A stretch of 64,000 nucleotides of DNA from Lederbergia citrea (GTDB taxonomy: Bacteria > Bacillota > Bacilli > Bacillales > Bacillaceae_C): the NCBI RefSeq assembly GCF_018343525.1, contig NZ_JAGYPH010000001.1, forward strand, positions 744,001 to 808,000. The letters run 5' to 3'. Positions 26,828 through 34,751 of the stretch are shown here, piece by piece (position 1 is the first letter of the stretch; every line of letters starts with the position of its first letter). The notes beneath the pieces were generated by a model. It searched no databases. It was not told the DNA's origin and was given only the letters and a program-made list of their open reading frames with translations. Both the position numbers and the translations under genes were made by a program.

Positions 26828-27113
26828 TTGTTAACCTCCTTAATCATTCTCCATTTTCAGATGGGACCCTCAAAATAGTATATGAAAATCAATTCGTTTA
26901 GGGATAAGTATTTGCGGAGTTTTAATAGGAATGAACGAAATATTGCCAAAATGAGTCATATTATCTTTAGCATTTGTCCTGTCACAATGAGACAGCGCTT
27001 CATACAATGAAACTAGAAATGTAAAAAGTTTATATCTGTCTCTGTATTAATTAAAGGCTGTGTGATATTTTCTAGAAAATTAGGGCGGAAACTAGTATAA
27101 GGAAGTGAAGCGA

Positions 27114-27866
27114 ATGGACAATTATAATAAAAAAAATAAATTAGTCATTTTTATGCATATTCCGAAGACAGGTGGAGGGACGTTAAACAGTATATTAAAA
27201 AAACAATACGAAGAAACCGAAATAGTACGCAATGGGGGGTTTTGGGGAGACAAAAAACCTTGGAAAAATCATTTTTCGGATAAGCAAATACAAAAGCTTC
27301 AATGTATTAGAGGTCATTTTCCATTTGGAATACATGAGCAATTTCCAAAAACATTTACCTATTGTACAATGCTCCGAAATCCTGTTGAACGCGTAATTTC
27401 ATTATATTATCACATCATAACGAGTCCCCAAAATCGTATGTATCAGAAGGCAAAAAACTTAAATATGAAACAGTTTTTGGAAAAGGATGTTTTTAAAATC
27501 CAGACAAAAAATTTACAAACTCGACAATTTTCAGGAGGGGGCTCTCCAGATTTACAATTGGCGAAAGAAAACTTGAAAAACTACTTTTCGGTAGTCGGCA
27601 TAACTGAAATGTATAATGAATCTTTATTTTTCATGAGTCAGGAATTAGGCTGGAGTAACCTTAACATCAATTATAAAAAGAAACATGTAAACCCCAATAG
27701 ATTGACAAAAGATCAACTGCCAGAAGAAGTAATTGATATTATTAAGAAAAACAATCAGTTGGATATGGAATTATACGAGTTTGCGAAAAATGCGCTTGAG
27801 GAAAAAATAAACAATTTAGACAGTATAACTAAACAAAAACTGGAAAATTTCTCACCATTTTCATAA
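27114..27866 (+). CDS. Sulfotransferase family 2 protein (uronyl/6-O type)
   Basis: A 250-residue protein; the ATG at 27114 has AAGGAAG eight bases upstream (a GTG at 27105 is in frame). FMHIPKTGGGTLNSIL is the HIPKTGG 5'-phosphosulfate loop and YCTMLRNPVERVISLYYH the 3'-phosphate site. This HxPKTGG type is the one of eukaryotic heparan/dermatan 2-O and 6-O sulfotransferases (Sulfotransfer_2) and some bacterial nodulation and capsule enzymes. The acceptor is therefore probably a sugar. It begins a plus-strand group with the next glycosyltransferase gene. Confidence 0.88.
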   Translation: MDNYNKKNKLVIFMHIPKTGGGTLNSILKKQYEETEIVRNGGFWGDKKPWKNHFSDKQIQKLQCIRGHFPFGIHEQFPKTFTYCTMLRNPVERVISLYYHIITSPQNRMYQKAKNLNMKQFLEKDVFKIQTKNLQTRQFSGGGSPDLQLAKENLKNYFSVVGITEMYNESLFFMSQELGWSNLNINYKKKHVNPNRLTKDQLPEEVIDIIKKNNQLDMELYEFAKNALEEKINNLDSITKQKLENFSPFS

Positions 27867-27900
27867 TAGTGGAAGGAAAGATTGAGGGAGGTTAGTATTG

Positions 27901-28749
27901 ATGAAAACGAGTTTGCCAAAAATTTTAATTTCCTGTGTAGGCGAGAATACGGATAAATTTAATTTTCGGGTGTTGACTTTGTTCAAGACCCTTAAAAAGT
28001 ATGGTGGGAAACTTGCTGAAGCGAAGTCGGTTGCGAACTTCGTACAATCGGTTGACCCTCACGTTGAGAAAGAGTTACAAAATATAGGGGTAAAAGTTAA
28101 CATAGTGGAGCCTTTTATTCAAGGATACCCTTATGCCAACAAATTAAGGATGCTGGAAATGAAGGAGGAATATGACGTCTTACTTGCACTTGATTGTGAT
28201 CTGGTCGTCGCAAAAGATTTTTCCAGTGAGATATCCTCTAATTTTATACAGGCCTGTACCCCCTATATGGATCCTCTAACAATCGAAGAGTGGGAGAATT
28301 TATTTTCACATTTTAATCTTAAGTTACCTTCTGAAAGGTATGAACTTTTAGGTCCGAACCGTGAAACAATTTCATATTTTAACAGTGGGGTTGTGGCAAT
28401 ACCAAAAATCTACAATGACAAATTATTAACATCTTGGGAAAAGTATATTCATGCGCTATTAAAACTTGATAGTCTATCAAAAGTCAGAACATTTACTGAT
28501 CAAATTGCGCTATCACTAGCTTTAGCTGACGAAGGAATTCCTAATAAGACGTTTCCTATCGAGATGAATTTCCCAATTCATAACAGAATACAATCAAAAT
28601 TCAACCCAGATAAAATAGATCCTTATATTATTCATTATCATAATCGTGTAACGAAAAAGAATCTAATTAAAAAATCGGGAAACAAAAAAACTGATAAACA
28701 TATTAAAAAAATTAATTCTTATATAAATAATGGTGAATCAAAAGATTAA
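27901..28749 (+). CDS. GT-A type glycosyltransferase-like protein
   Basis: A 282-residue protein, ATG at 27901 with GGGAGG upstream. A Rossmann-like N-terminus (PKILISCVGENTDKFNFRV) is followed by YDVLLALDCDLVV, a DxD metal motif, then YFNSGVVAIP and TDQIALSLAL. These are the layout of nucleotide-sugar GT-A transferases of the glycogenin/GT8-like group. A basic tail (KKNLIKKSGNKKTDKHIKK) ends the protein. It lies between two sulfotransferase genes, so it probably builds or extends the glycan that is sulfated. Confidence 0.65.
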   Translation: MKTSLPKILISCVGENTDKFNFRVLTLFKTLKKYGGKLAEAKSVANFVQSVDPHVEKELQNIGVKVNIVEPFIQGYPYANKLRMLEMKEEYDVLLALDCDLVVAKDFSSEISSNFIQACTPYMDPLTIEEWENLFSHFNLKLPSERYELLGPNRETISYFNSGVVAIPKIYNDKLLTSWEKYIHALLKLDSLSKVRTFTDQIALSLALADEGIPNKTFPIEMNFPIHNRIQSKFNPDKIDPYIIHYHNRVTKKNLIKKSGNKKTDKHIKKINSYINNGESKD

Positions 28750-28822
28750 ACCGTCTTAATAGTGGGAGGGCAAAGAGCATTTATTTTGCTTTCTGACGAG
28801 AAGGATGAAAAAAAGGACAGGC

Positions 28823-28857
28823 AAAACACCGACAATAAACGATCGGTGTTTTTTTGT
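28823..28857 (+). terminator. Intrinsic terminator
   Basis: AAACACCGA stem, loop of about 12, TCGGTGTTTTTTT. Ends the sulfotransferase-glycosyltransferase unit. Confidence 0.85.
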
Positions 28858-28954
28858 AACGAGTAATACACTCTCCACTAATGCCTTCACCATTCACTAC
28901 ATTCTTACATAAATATAATAAATGAAAATTATACAAGCTCAGGAGGCACCTGCA

Positions 28955-29794
28955 TTGACTAAAATCAAAAAAGATGTAATTGTAACCGGGATTCCAAGAG
29001 GAGGAACTACATTATCGGCGGCTTTATTGGATAATTTAGAAAATGCAATTTGCTTAAGTGAGCCGTCTTGGCAATCAAGATGGTTTAAAAGAATAAGCGA
29101 TGCTAATAAGGTAACGGAACTCGTAGTGAATGATTATAAAAAAGTTCGCAGTGATATTATCGAAAATAAACCGATTAAAGATTTCCGTAACGAAAATGGC
29201 AGCCCAATTACAAACTATTTTAACGATAAAAAGGACGGAGAACGGGAAAACATTCGAAAACAAAGAGAGGTTACGTTTCAAGTTGAAAATAAAGATTTTT
29301 TGTTAGGTATGAAACACAATGCCCATTATACAAGTATACTTCCTCAATTAATAGAGACTGATTTTTTTTCTATTATTGCAATTGTAAGGCATCCAGTTCC
29401 AACCATTATGTCTTGGAAATCATTAAATATTCCTATTAGTAATGGCCGATTGCCTCACGGTGAACCATTTTGGAAGGAACTCCGAAATATCACTCGCTCA
29501 AAAGATAAGTCACTTGCTCCATTAGTTTCCATTTACGACTTATTTTGTCAGCGCTACCTATCACTTAGTAATGATATTCATCTTCTGAAATATGAGGAAA
29601 TCATTAAAAATCCCCGAGTTTTTGAACAATTAACCGGTCATTCATACAAGGAAAAAGTTAAACTATCAAATCGAAACAAAAGTAAACACTATAACTCCGC
29701 TTTAGCTGATGAAATAAAAAATAAAATTATTAATCATGCTCCACATGCTATAAAACTTTATCCCTTGGACGATGATTCGATTATTAAGAAGTAG
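28955..29794 (+). CDS. Sulfotransferase family protein
   Basis: A 279-residue protein; the TTG at 28955 has AGGAGG eight bases upstream, better than the in-frame ATG at 28922. VIVTGIPRGGTTLSAALLDNL is the phosphosulfate-binding loop, and FSIIAIVRHPVPTIMSWKSL the 3'-phosphate site (RHPxxxxxSW). This subtype differs from the other two sulfotransferases, so three acceptor positions or sugars may be modified. It is followed by an ATP-grasp gene after 46 bases. Confidence 0.82.
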   Translation: MTKIKKDVIVTGIPRGGTTLSAALLDNLENAICLSEPSWQSRWFKRISDANKVTELVVNDYKKVRSDIIENKPIKDFRNENGSPITNYFNDKKDGERENIRKQREVTFQVENKDFLLGMKHNAHYTSILPQLIETDFFSIIAIVRHPVPTIMSWKSLNIPISNGRLPHGEPFWKELRNITRSKDKSLAPLVSIYDLFCQRYLSLSNDIHLLKYEEIIKNPRVFEQLTGHSYKEKVKLSNRNKSKHYNSALADEIKNKIINHAPHAIKLYPLDDDSIIKK

Positions 29795-29840
29795 GTAAGG
29801 GTAACATCGTTTCCATGCGAAAAAAAGGAGGTGGCAACAC

Positions 29841-30575
29841 ATGAGCGTTTCTGTAGGAAAGTGGACTAAATATAAGTTGCTTTTGGAAGATGAAAATCTT
29901 GCCCCTTATCTTCCTGTAACTAAATTATTTACAGAGGAATCATTATGGGAAATGATGGACATATATGATGAACTAATCATTAAACCATGCTTTGGTCACA
30001 GAGGGAAGGGTGTCATTCAAATAACTTCATCCTTAGAAGAGGAATTTGATATTCAAGCTGGAATTGAAAAAATTACTATTCATGGAAAAAAGCCATTATA
30101 TGATTATTTAAGGGAAAACCACTGCCCTCCTAAAAGACGTTATATCGTTCAGAAAAAGATATCACTTGCCAAGATAACTGATTGTCCATTTGATATTCGA
30201 GTGATTGTACAACGTAAAAAAGACTCATTAGAATGGAATGTCACCGGTAAACTTGCCAAGATTGCGCGGGATGGTTTTATCATTACAAGTGCGGCAAAAG
30301 AACTTGTACCTTTAGAAGAAGCTATTAAAAGATCATCTTTAAACTCTCAACTATTAAAAACATTGTTAATTGATATAGATCAGGTTTCGTTAACTGCAGC
30401 CAGCCAATTAGAAAAATATTATACGAAAACACGCATTTTTGGGTTTGATATGGGAATTGATCAAGATGGGGGAATATGGATTATTGAAGCAAACCTGACA
30501 CCAAATATTGCTATGTTTAATAAGGTTGAGGATAAAAATGACTATGAAATAATTAAAAGTTATAGAAAAGGTTAA
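29841..30575 (+). CDS. Short YheC/YheD-type ATP-grasp protein
   Basis: A 244-residue protein holding only the ATP-grasp part of the family; the usual N-terminal 100-residue domain is absent. Motifs: LIIKPCFGHRGKGVIQI (nucleotide loop), CPFDIRVIVQRKK, and FGFDMGIDQDGGIWIIEANLTPN. AAGGAGGTGGC precedes the ATG. It follows a sulfotransferase gene and is ended by a terminator. The key residues look intact, so it is probably an active minimal version. Confidence 0.82.
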   Translation: MSVSVGKWTKYKLLLEDENLAPYLPVTKLFTEESLWEMMDIYDELIIKPCFGHRGKGVIQITSSLEEEFDIQAGIEKITIHGKKPLYDYLRENHCPPKRRYIVQKKISLAKITDCPFDIRVIVQRKKDSLEWNVTGKLAKIARDGFIITSAAKELVPLEEAIKRSSLNSQLLKTLLIDIDQVSLTAASQLEKYYTKTRIFGFDMGIDQDGGIWIIEANLTPNIAMFNKVEDKNDYEIIKSYRKG

Positions 30576-30590
30576 AAAGAGAAGAAGGTA

Positions 30591-30622
30591 AAAAAGACTT
30601 CCATTAGAGGAAGTCTTTTTTA
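30591..30622 (+). terminator. Intrinsic terminator
   Basis: AAAAAGACTTCC / GGAAGTCTTTTTT hairpin with a short loop, after the short ATP-grasp gene. Confidence 0.85.
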
Positions 30623-30641
30623 CGAATCTTGAGTAATACGC

Positions 30642-30797
30642 CTACTTCGGTCCTACAGTTTCGTTGCAATTTCCGATGAAAGTTTGTGGAGAAGTAAGCG
30701 TAGTAAATGTTGTTACGATAGTAGTGCCATCTTGACCTGTTGTAGTAATACCAACCGTAGCCGTAGATATTTTGTTTATACTAACAAAATTAAAGGT
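30642..30797 (-). pseudogene. C-terminal fragment of a Thr-rich structural protein
   Basis: In the gap after the minus-strand glycosyltransferase there is an open frame of 51 codons with no start codon, opening just after an in-frame TAA (30798-30800). The translation contains STATVGITTTGQDGTTIV and TSPQTFIGNCNETVGPK: Thr/Gly-rich, beta-type, ending in a Cys-containing tail. This looks like the end of a secreted or spore-surface structural protein, loosely like DUF3992-type endospore appendage subunits. That comparison rests on composition only. The missing start makes it a decayed remnant, unless it is expressed by an unusual mechanism. Confidence 0.4.
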
Positions 30798-30804
30798 TTA
30801 AAGT

Positions 30805-31518
30805 TTAGGATTTACTATTATTTCCAAAATCTTTCGTAATGACTGGAACATAGTTTTCCACTTTTCCAATTATTTGGCTTTTTTGCTTTAATGTCTTGTT
30901 AGAGCGCTTATAGGTGTGAGAATTATTATTAGCTCTTCTTATATATACATAATTATATCTGCTCGTTGTATGAATTTTGATTTTACTCCTTTTACATGCT
31001 CTTACAAATTTACTGTCAGTACCATTCCCTACAATAGACGGAAATTTATTGTTTGGATATATTTCCTTTTTGAAAATGAGTGTTCCACCCTTTAGAGAAC
31101 TACTTCCCGCTAGATTCTCACTTCCTATATTACGTATTGTTAATAGTTGCTCTTTCTCAAAATACATAAACGATTTTCCTTTTCCAACTAACTGTGCATC
31201 TGTTGTTGTAAATACTTCCATAGCCTCGGTTAAATAATATGGAGAATAGTAATCATCATCATCGAGTTTTGCGACAATATTATATTGAGATATTTCGATT
31301 CCGAAATTTAAACATTCGCCTAGCGACTTTTCTTCTGGGAGCTGGTAAATTGAAACATTATCTTTGTCCTTTGAGCGTTCCTTCCACATCTCAATTTCCA
31401 TATCATCCTTATTTAATATAATGATAAGCTCTTTTTTTCCCCATTCCTGTCTTTCAAAATTCTCAAATATATTTTCCATCATATTGTCTCTAATCGTACA
31501 TGCAACTAATGAAACCAT
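30805..31518 (-). CDS. Family 2-type glycosyltransferase
   Basis: A 237-residue protein. I place the start at the ATG at 31518, seven bases after AGGAGGA; another ATG two codons earlier is too close to that site. VSLVACTIRDNMMENIFENFERQ and KELIIILNKDD are the N-terminal GT2 strand and loop; AKLDDDDYYSPYYL is the metal-binding DxD. LAGSSSLKGGTLIFKKEIYP contains the acceptor-side GG motif. It resembles the glycosyltransferases of the Bacillus spore-maturation loci (CgeD-like). It runs opposite to its neighbours and shares a divergent gap of about 230 bases with the nucleotidyltransferase gene. Confidence 0.75.
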   Translation of the reverse strand: MVSLVACTIRDNMMENIFENFERQEWGKKELIIILNKDDMEIEMWKERSKDKDNVSIYQLPEEKSLGECLNFGIEISQYNIVAKLDDDDYYSPYYLTEAMEVFTTTDAQLVGKGKSFMYFEKEQLLTIRNIGSENLAGSSSLKGGTLIFKKEIYPNNKFPSIVGNGTDSKFVRACKRSKIKIHTTSRYNYVYIRRANNNSHTYKRSNKTLKQKSQIIGKVENYVPVITKDFGNNSKS

Positions 31519-31751
31519 TTCCATTCCTCCTAGAAAAATTCTTTTTTATCATATGAGGTAATGTTAGAAAAGTGATTTAATTGGCAAATCTGCATTCTTA
31601 CCTATTTTTATATGTAGAATGATACAAACCTATTCTTCAAAGTGATTGTTGAATAATATGTAGGACAACGAATGCTGGATCCTCAATTAGTTTTTAAAAA
31701 ACTTGCAAATCAAGGGAGTGGCAGGTGATTTATATTAAAGGGAGTGACATA

Positions 31752-32621
31752 TTGAAAGGAATTATTATTGCTGGAGGAACTGGTACAAGACTTAGTCCTT
31801 TAACTAGGGTAATTTCCAAGTCATTGCTGCCTGTTTATGATAAGCCAATGATTTATTACCCACTTTCTGTTTTAATGCAAGCGGGTATAAATGAAATTTT
31901 AATTATTACCACACCAAATGATAAGCCTAGATTTATAGAGTTATTAGGAGATGGTTCACAGTTAGGTATTTCTTTAAGCTATGAAGTGGAACCAACACCA
32001 AAAGGAATTGCCCAAGCTTTTATTTTAGGAGAAAAGTTTATAGGTGATGATCATGTTGCTTTAATACTAGGTGATAATATTTTTTATGGACATAATCTAC
32101 ACTCAATGCTACGTAAAGCTATGAAAAGGAAAACAGGTGCAACTATTTTTGGGTATTTTGTAAATGATCCTGAGCGTTTCGGAGTAGTCGAGTTTAATGA
32201 CGCTGGAAAAGTGTTTTCAATCGAAGAAAAACCATTACATCCAAAAACAAACTACGCTGTTACAGGGCTCTATTTTTACGATAATCGAGTTGTTGAAATT
32301 GCAAAGAAACTTAAACCTTCAGCGCGAGGGGAGCTGGAAATAACCGATATAAATAAAACCTATCTAGATATGGACGAAATACATGTTGAGTTATTAGGAG
32401 AAGAATATGCTTGGATTGATACAGGTACGCATAATTCCCTTTATGAGGCAGCACGTTATATAAAAGAAATAGAAAATCAAAAAAATATTAAAATAGGTTG
32501 CATAGAAGAAATTGCGTATAAAAAGGGGTTTATCTCAAAAGACCAATTAAAATCATTGGCACACCCATTATTAAAAAGCGATTATGGTAAAAGTTTAATG
32601 AAAATGGCAAATCTTAAGTAA
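31752..32621 (+). CDS. spsI: Glucose-1-phosphate thymidylyltransferase (SpsI/RmlA type)
   Basis: A 289-residue enzyme. I prefer the TTG at 31752, with GGGAG upstream, because the family begins [14 protein letters not shown]; a GTG at 31725 is in frame. [11 protein letters not shown] is the nucleotide signature, [15 protein letters not shown] and LGDNIFYG the sugar-phosphate and metal sites. It activates glucose-1-phosphate to dTDP-glucose (or a related NDP-sugar). Close relatives are SpsI of the B. subtilis spore-coat polysaccharide operon and RfbA. No rmlB/C/D genes lie beside it, so the product is either used directly or converted by enzymes elsewhere. Confidence 0.9.
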   Translation: MKGIIIAGGTGTRLSPLTRVISKSLLPVYDKPMIYYPLSVLMQAGINEILIITTPNDKPRFIELLGDGSQLGISLSYEVEPTPKGIAQAFILGEKFIGDDHVALILGDNIFYGHNLHSMLRKAMKRKTGATIFGYFVNDPERFGVVEFNDAGKVFSIEEKPLHPKTNYAVTGLYFYDNRVVEIAKKLKPSARGELEITDINKTYLDMDEIHVELLGEEYAWIDTGTHNSLYEAARYIKEIENQKNIKIGCIEEIAYKKGFISKDQLKSLAHPLLKSDYGKSLMKMANLK

Positions 32622-32659
32622 ACAAATTTTAATATTTTTTAAAATTGAGGAGAGATCTT

Positions 32660-33376
32660 ATGATTCCCGCTTATGATTTTTCGATTAAACCAAACAGTAA
32701 TATGGTCATCTGTTGTTTAGCAACAGGTAAGAATCATGAGGATGCACTTGAAATTATGAAACCGACCGTCGAATATTATGGAAAGCTTCATAAAATTGAT
32801 ACCTTATTTTTTAAAGAAAAGCTGCTTCCGAAGGAAATGGCCAAAAAACATAAAATATTATTATTATATAACCTATTAAAATACTATGAAATTGTCATGT
32901 GGATGGATTCTGATACCATTTTCGTTAATCCAGAAGAAGATATTCGAAATGAACTAAATACAGAACATGTTGTATATATGGCAAGTTATTTTGGGAGAGA
33001 GCCCCTTTTTCCAAACTCTGGTGTTATCGTTGTTAAACGCGATCCGAAGACGTTTGAAATATTGGAGAAAGTATGGACATTTAAGAGAAAACATGGTCGT
33101 GGATGGTGGGACCAACAAGCTTTTTTAGAGCTACTCGGGTTCAAAAACGATTATATTAATATCCTTGCCTATAACGGGCCGACGGAATACACCCCACTTA
33201 TCGGAAATTTACATCTTAAATGGAATAGCCGACCGAATCGAAAAGATGTTTCTAAAAACCCAGTAATTATGCATCATTGTGGATTGGATTGGTGGGTAAG
33301 GTTAAAAAGAATGAAAAAGAGTTATCAGCAGTTTCTGAAAAACATTGAAAGAAATAAAACTGACAGGGAAATATGA
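32660..33376 (+). CDS. Glycosyltransferase, galactosyltransferase GMA12/MNN10-like
   Basis: A 238-residue protein starting at the ATG at 32660 (GAGGAGAG upstream; a TTG at 32645 overlaps that site). IVMWMDSDTIFVNP is the DxD strand and FPNSGVIVVKRDP and WWDQQAFLELL the acceptor-side segments, as in small GT-A enzymes of the GT34/GT8-like group. No membrane segment. It lies between the dTDP-sugar and UDP-glucuronate genes on the same strand with short gaps, so it very likely uses one of these donors. Confidence 0.75.
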   Translation: MIPAYDFSIKPNSNMVICCLATGKNHEDALEIMKPTVEYYGKLHKIDTLFFKEKLLPKEMAKKHKILLLYNLLKYYEIVMWMDSDTIFVNPEEDIRNELNTEHVVYMASYFGREPLFPNSGVIVVKRDPKTFEILEKVWTFKRKHGRGWWDQQAFLELLGFKNDYINILAYNGPTEYTPLIGNLHLKWNSRPNRKDVSKNPVIMHHCGLDWWVRLKRMKKSYQQFLKNIERNKTDREI

Positions 33377-33428
33377 CTTCCAATAAACATAGCAAAAGGA
33401 AGCCTGCTTATGAGGGGAAGATTACAAC

Positions 33429-34751
33429 ATGAAAAATCTTGCGATAGTAGGTACTGGATATGTAGGCTTAGTTACTGGTGTATGTCTCTCGGAAATCGGT
33501 CATAATGTGATTTGTATAGACATAGATCAAGGGAAAATAGATAAATTAAATTCCGGAAAGTCACCTATCTTTGAGCCAGATTTAGAAGAGTTAATGATAA
33601 AAAACATTAAAAGCGAGCGTTTATATTTTACGACTGATCATTCGGAAGCATTTAAGAATTCTGAAGTCATTTATATTGCAGTTGGTACTCCACAGAAGTC
33701 AGATGGTTTTGCGGACCTAACATCTATTGAACAAGCTGCAATACAGATCGGCCTTCATGCCAAACGAGATGTAATTGTTGTAACAAAAAGTACAGTTCCA
33801 ATTGGTACAAATGAAAAGATCAAGAATATTATCCTCCAATATTTAGTATCTGATATAAAAGTAGATATTGTTTCAAATCCAGAGTTTTTACGTGAAGGAT
33901 CAGCTGTACGTGATACGTTTTATGGTGATCGAATAGTTATCGGAGCAGAGTGCCAGGACGCCGCAAATTTAATTGAAGAAATCAATAAACCCTTTCAGAT
34001 ACCCATTTTTAGAACCGACATTATTAGTGCGGAAATGATTAAGTATGCATCAAATGCCTTTTTAGCAACTAAAATTAGTTTCATTAATGAAATCGCAACT
34101 ATTTGTGAAAAAATTGGCGCAAATGTAGAGGATGTTGCTATTGGCATGGGGCAAGATTCACGTATCGGTTATCAGTTTCTAAAACCTGGACTCGGATATG
34201 GCGGTTCTTGCTTCCCAAAAGATACGAATGCCCTCTTTCACATCGCCACCCATGAGGATTATTCATTTGCCTTATTAAAAGCAGTCATAGATGTTAACAA
34301 AAAGCAGCAAACCCTTCTTGTAGACAAAGTTAAGCAACGATTTGGTATTTTAGAGGGAAAAAAATTTGCCGTGTTGGGCTTAGCGTTTAAACCTAACACT
34401 GATGATTTGCGAGAGGCGGCATCAATAGTAAATATAACTAGATTTATAGAAGAAGGCGCAGAAGTAATTGCTTTCGATCCGGTTGCAATGCAAAACGCAA
34501 AGAGAATATTACCTGCAACAGTCCAATTTGCACAAAGTATCGAGGAAGCCATTCATGGAACAGATGCTGTATTTATTGTTACTGAATGGAAAGAATTTAT
34601 CGATTTCCCATTAAATAAATATGTAGAGTTAATGAAAAAACCTATTATTTTCGATGGTAGGAATTGCTATTCAATAATTAAAATGATGGGATATCCTATC
34701 GAGTATTATTCCATTGGAAGGCCGGTTGTCAATGAAAATTATAATAAATAA
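33429..34751 (+). CDS. ugd: UDP-glucose 6-dehydrogenase
   Basis: A 440-residue enzyme with N-terminal NAD motif IVGTGYVGLVTGVCLSEIGH, the catalytic GYGGSCFPKDTNAL (Cys at about 261), AFLATKISFINEI, and the C-terminal GLAFKPNTDDLREAAS. It oxidises UDP-glucose twice to UDP-glucuronate (TuaD/YtcA type). GAGGGG precedes the ATG. It overlaps the next gene by 20 bases, so it is co-translated with the large lyase/glycosyltransferase fusion. This indicates that a uronic acid enters the polymer made here. Confidence 0.93.
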   Translation: MKNLAIVGTGYVGLVTGVCLSEIGHNVICIDIDQGKIDKLNSGKSPIFEPDLEELMIKNIKSERLYFTTDHSEAFKNSEVIYIAVGTPQKSDGFADLTSIEQAAIQIGLHAKRDVIVVTKSTVPIGTNEKIKNIILQYLVSDIKVDIVSNPEFLREGSAVRDTFYGDRIVIGAECQDAANLIEEINKPFQIPIFRTDIISAEMIKYASNAFLATKISFINEIATICEKIGANVEDVAIGMGQDSRIGYQFLKPGLGYGGSCFPKDTNALFHIATHEDYSFALLKAVIDVNKKQQTLLVDKVKQRFGILEGKKFAVLGLAFKPNTDDLREAASIVNITRFIEEGAEVIAFDPVAMQNAKRILPATVQFAQSIEEAIHGTDAVFIVTEWKEFIDFPLNKYVELMKKPIIFDGRNCYSIIKMMGYPIEYYSIGRPVVNENYNK

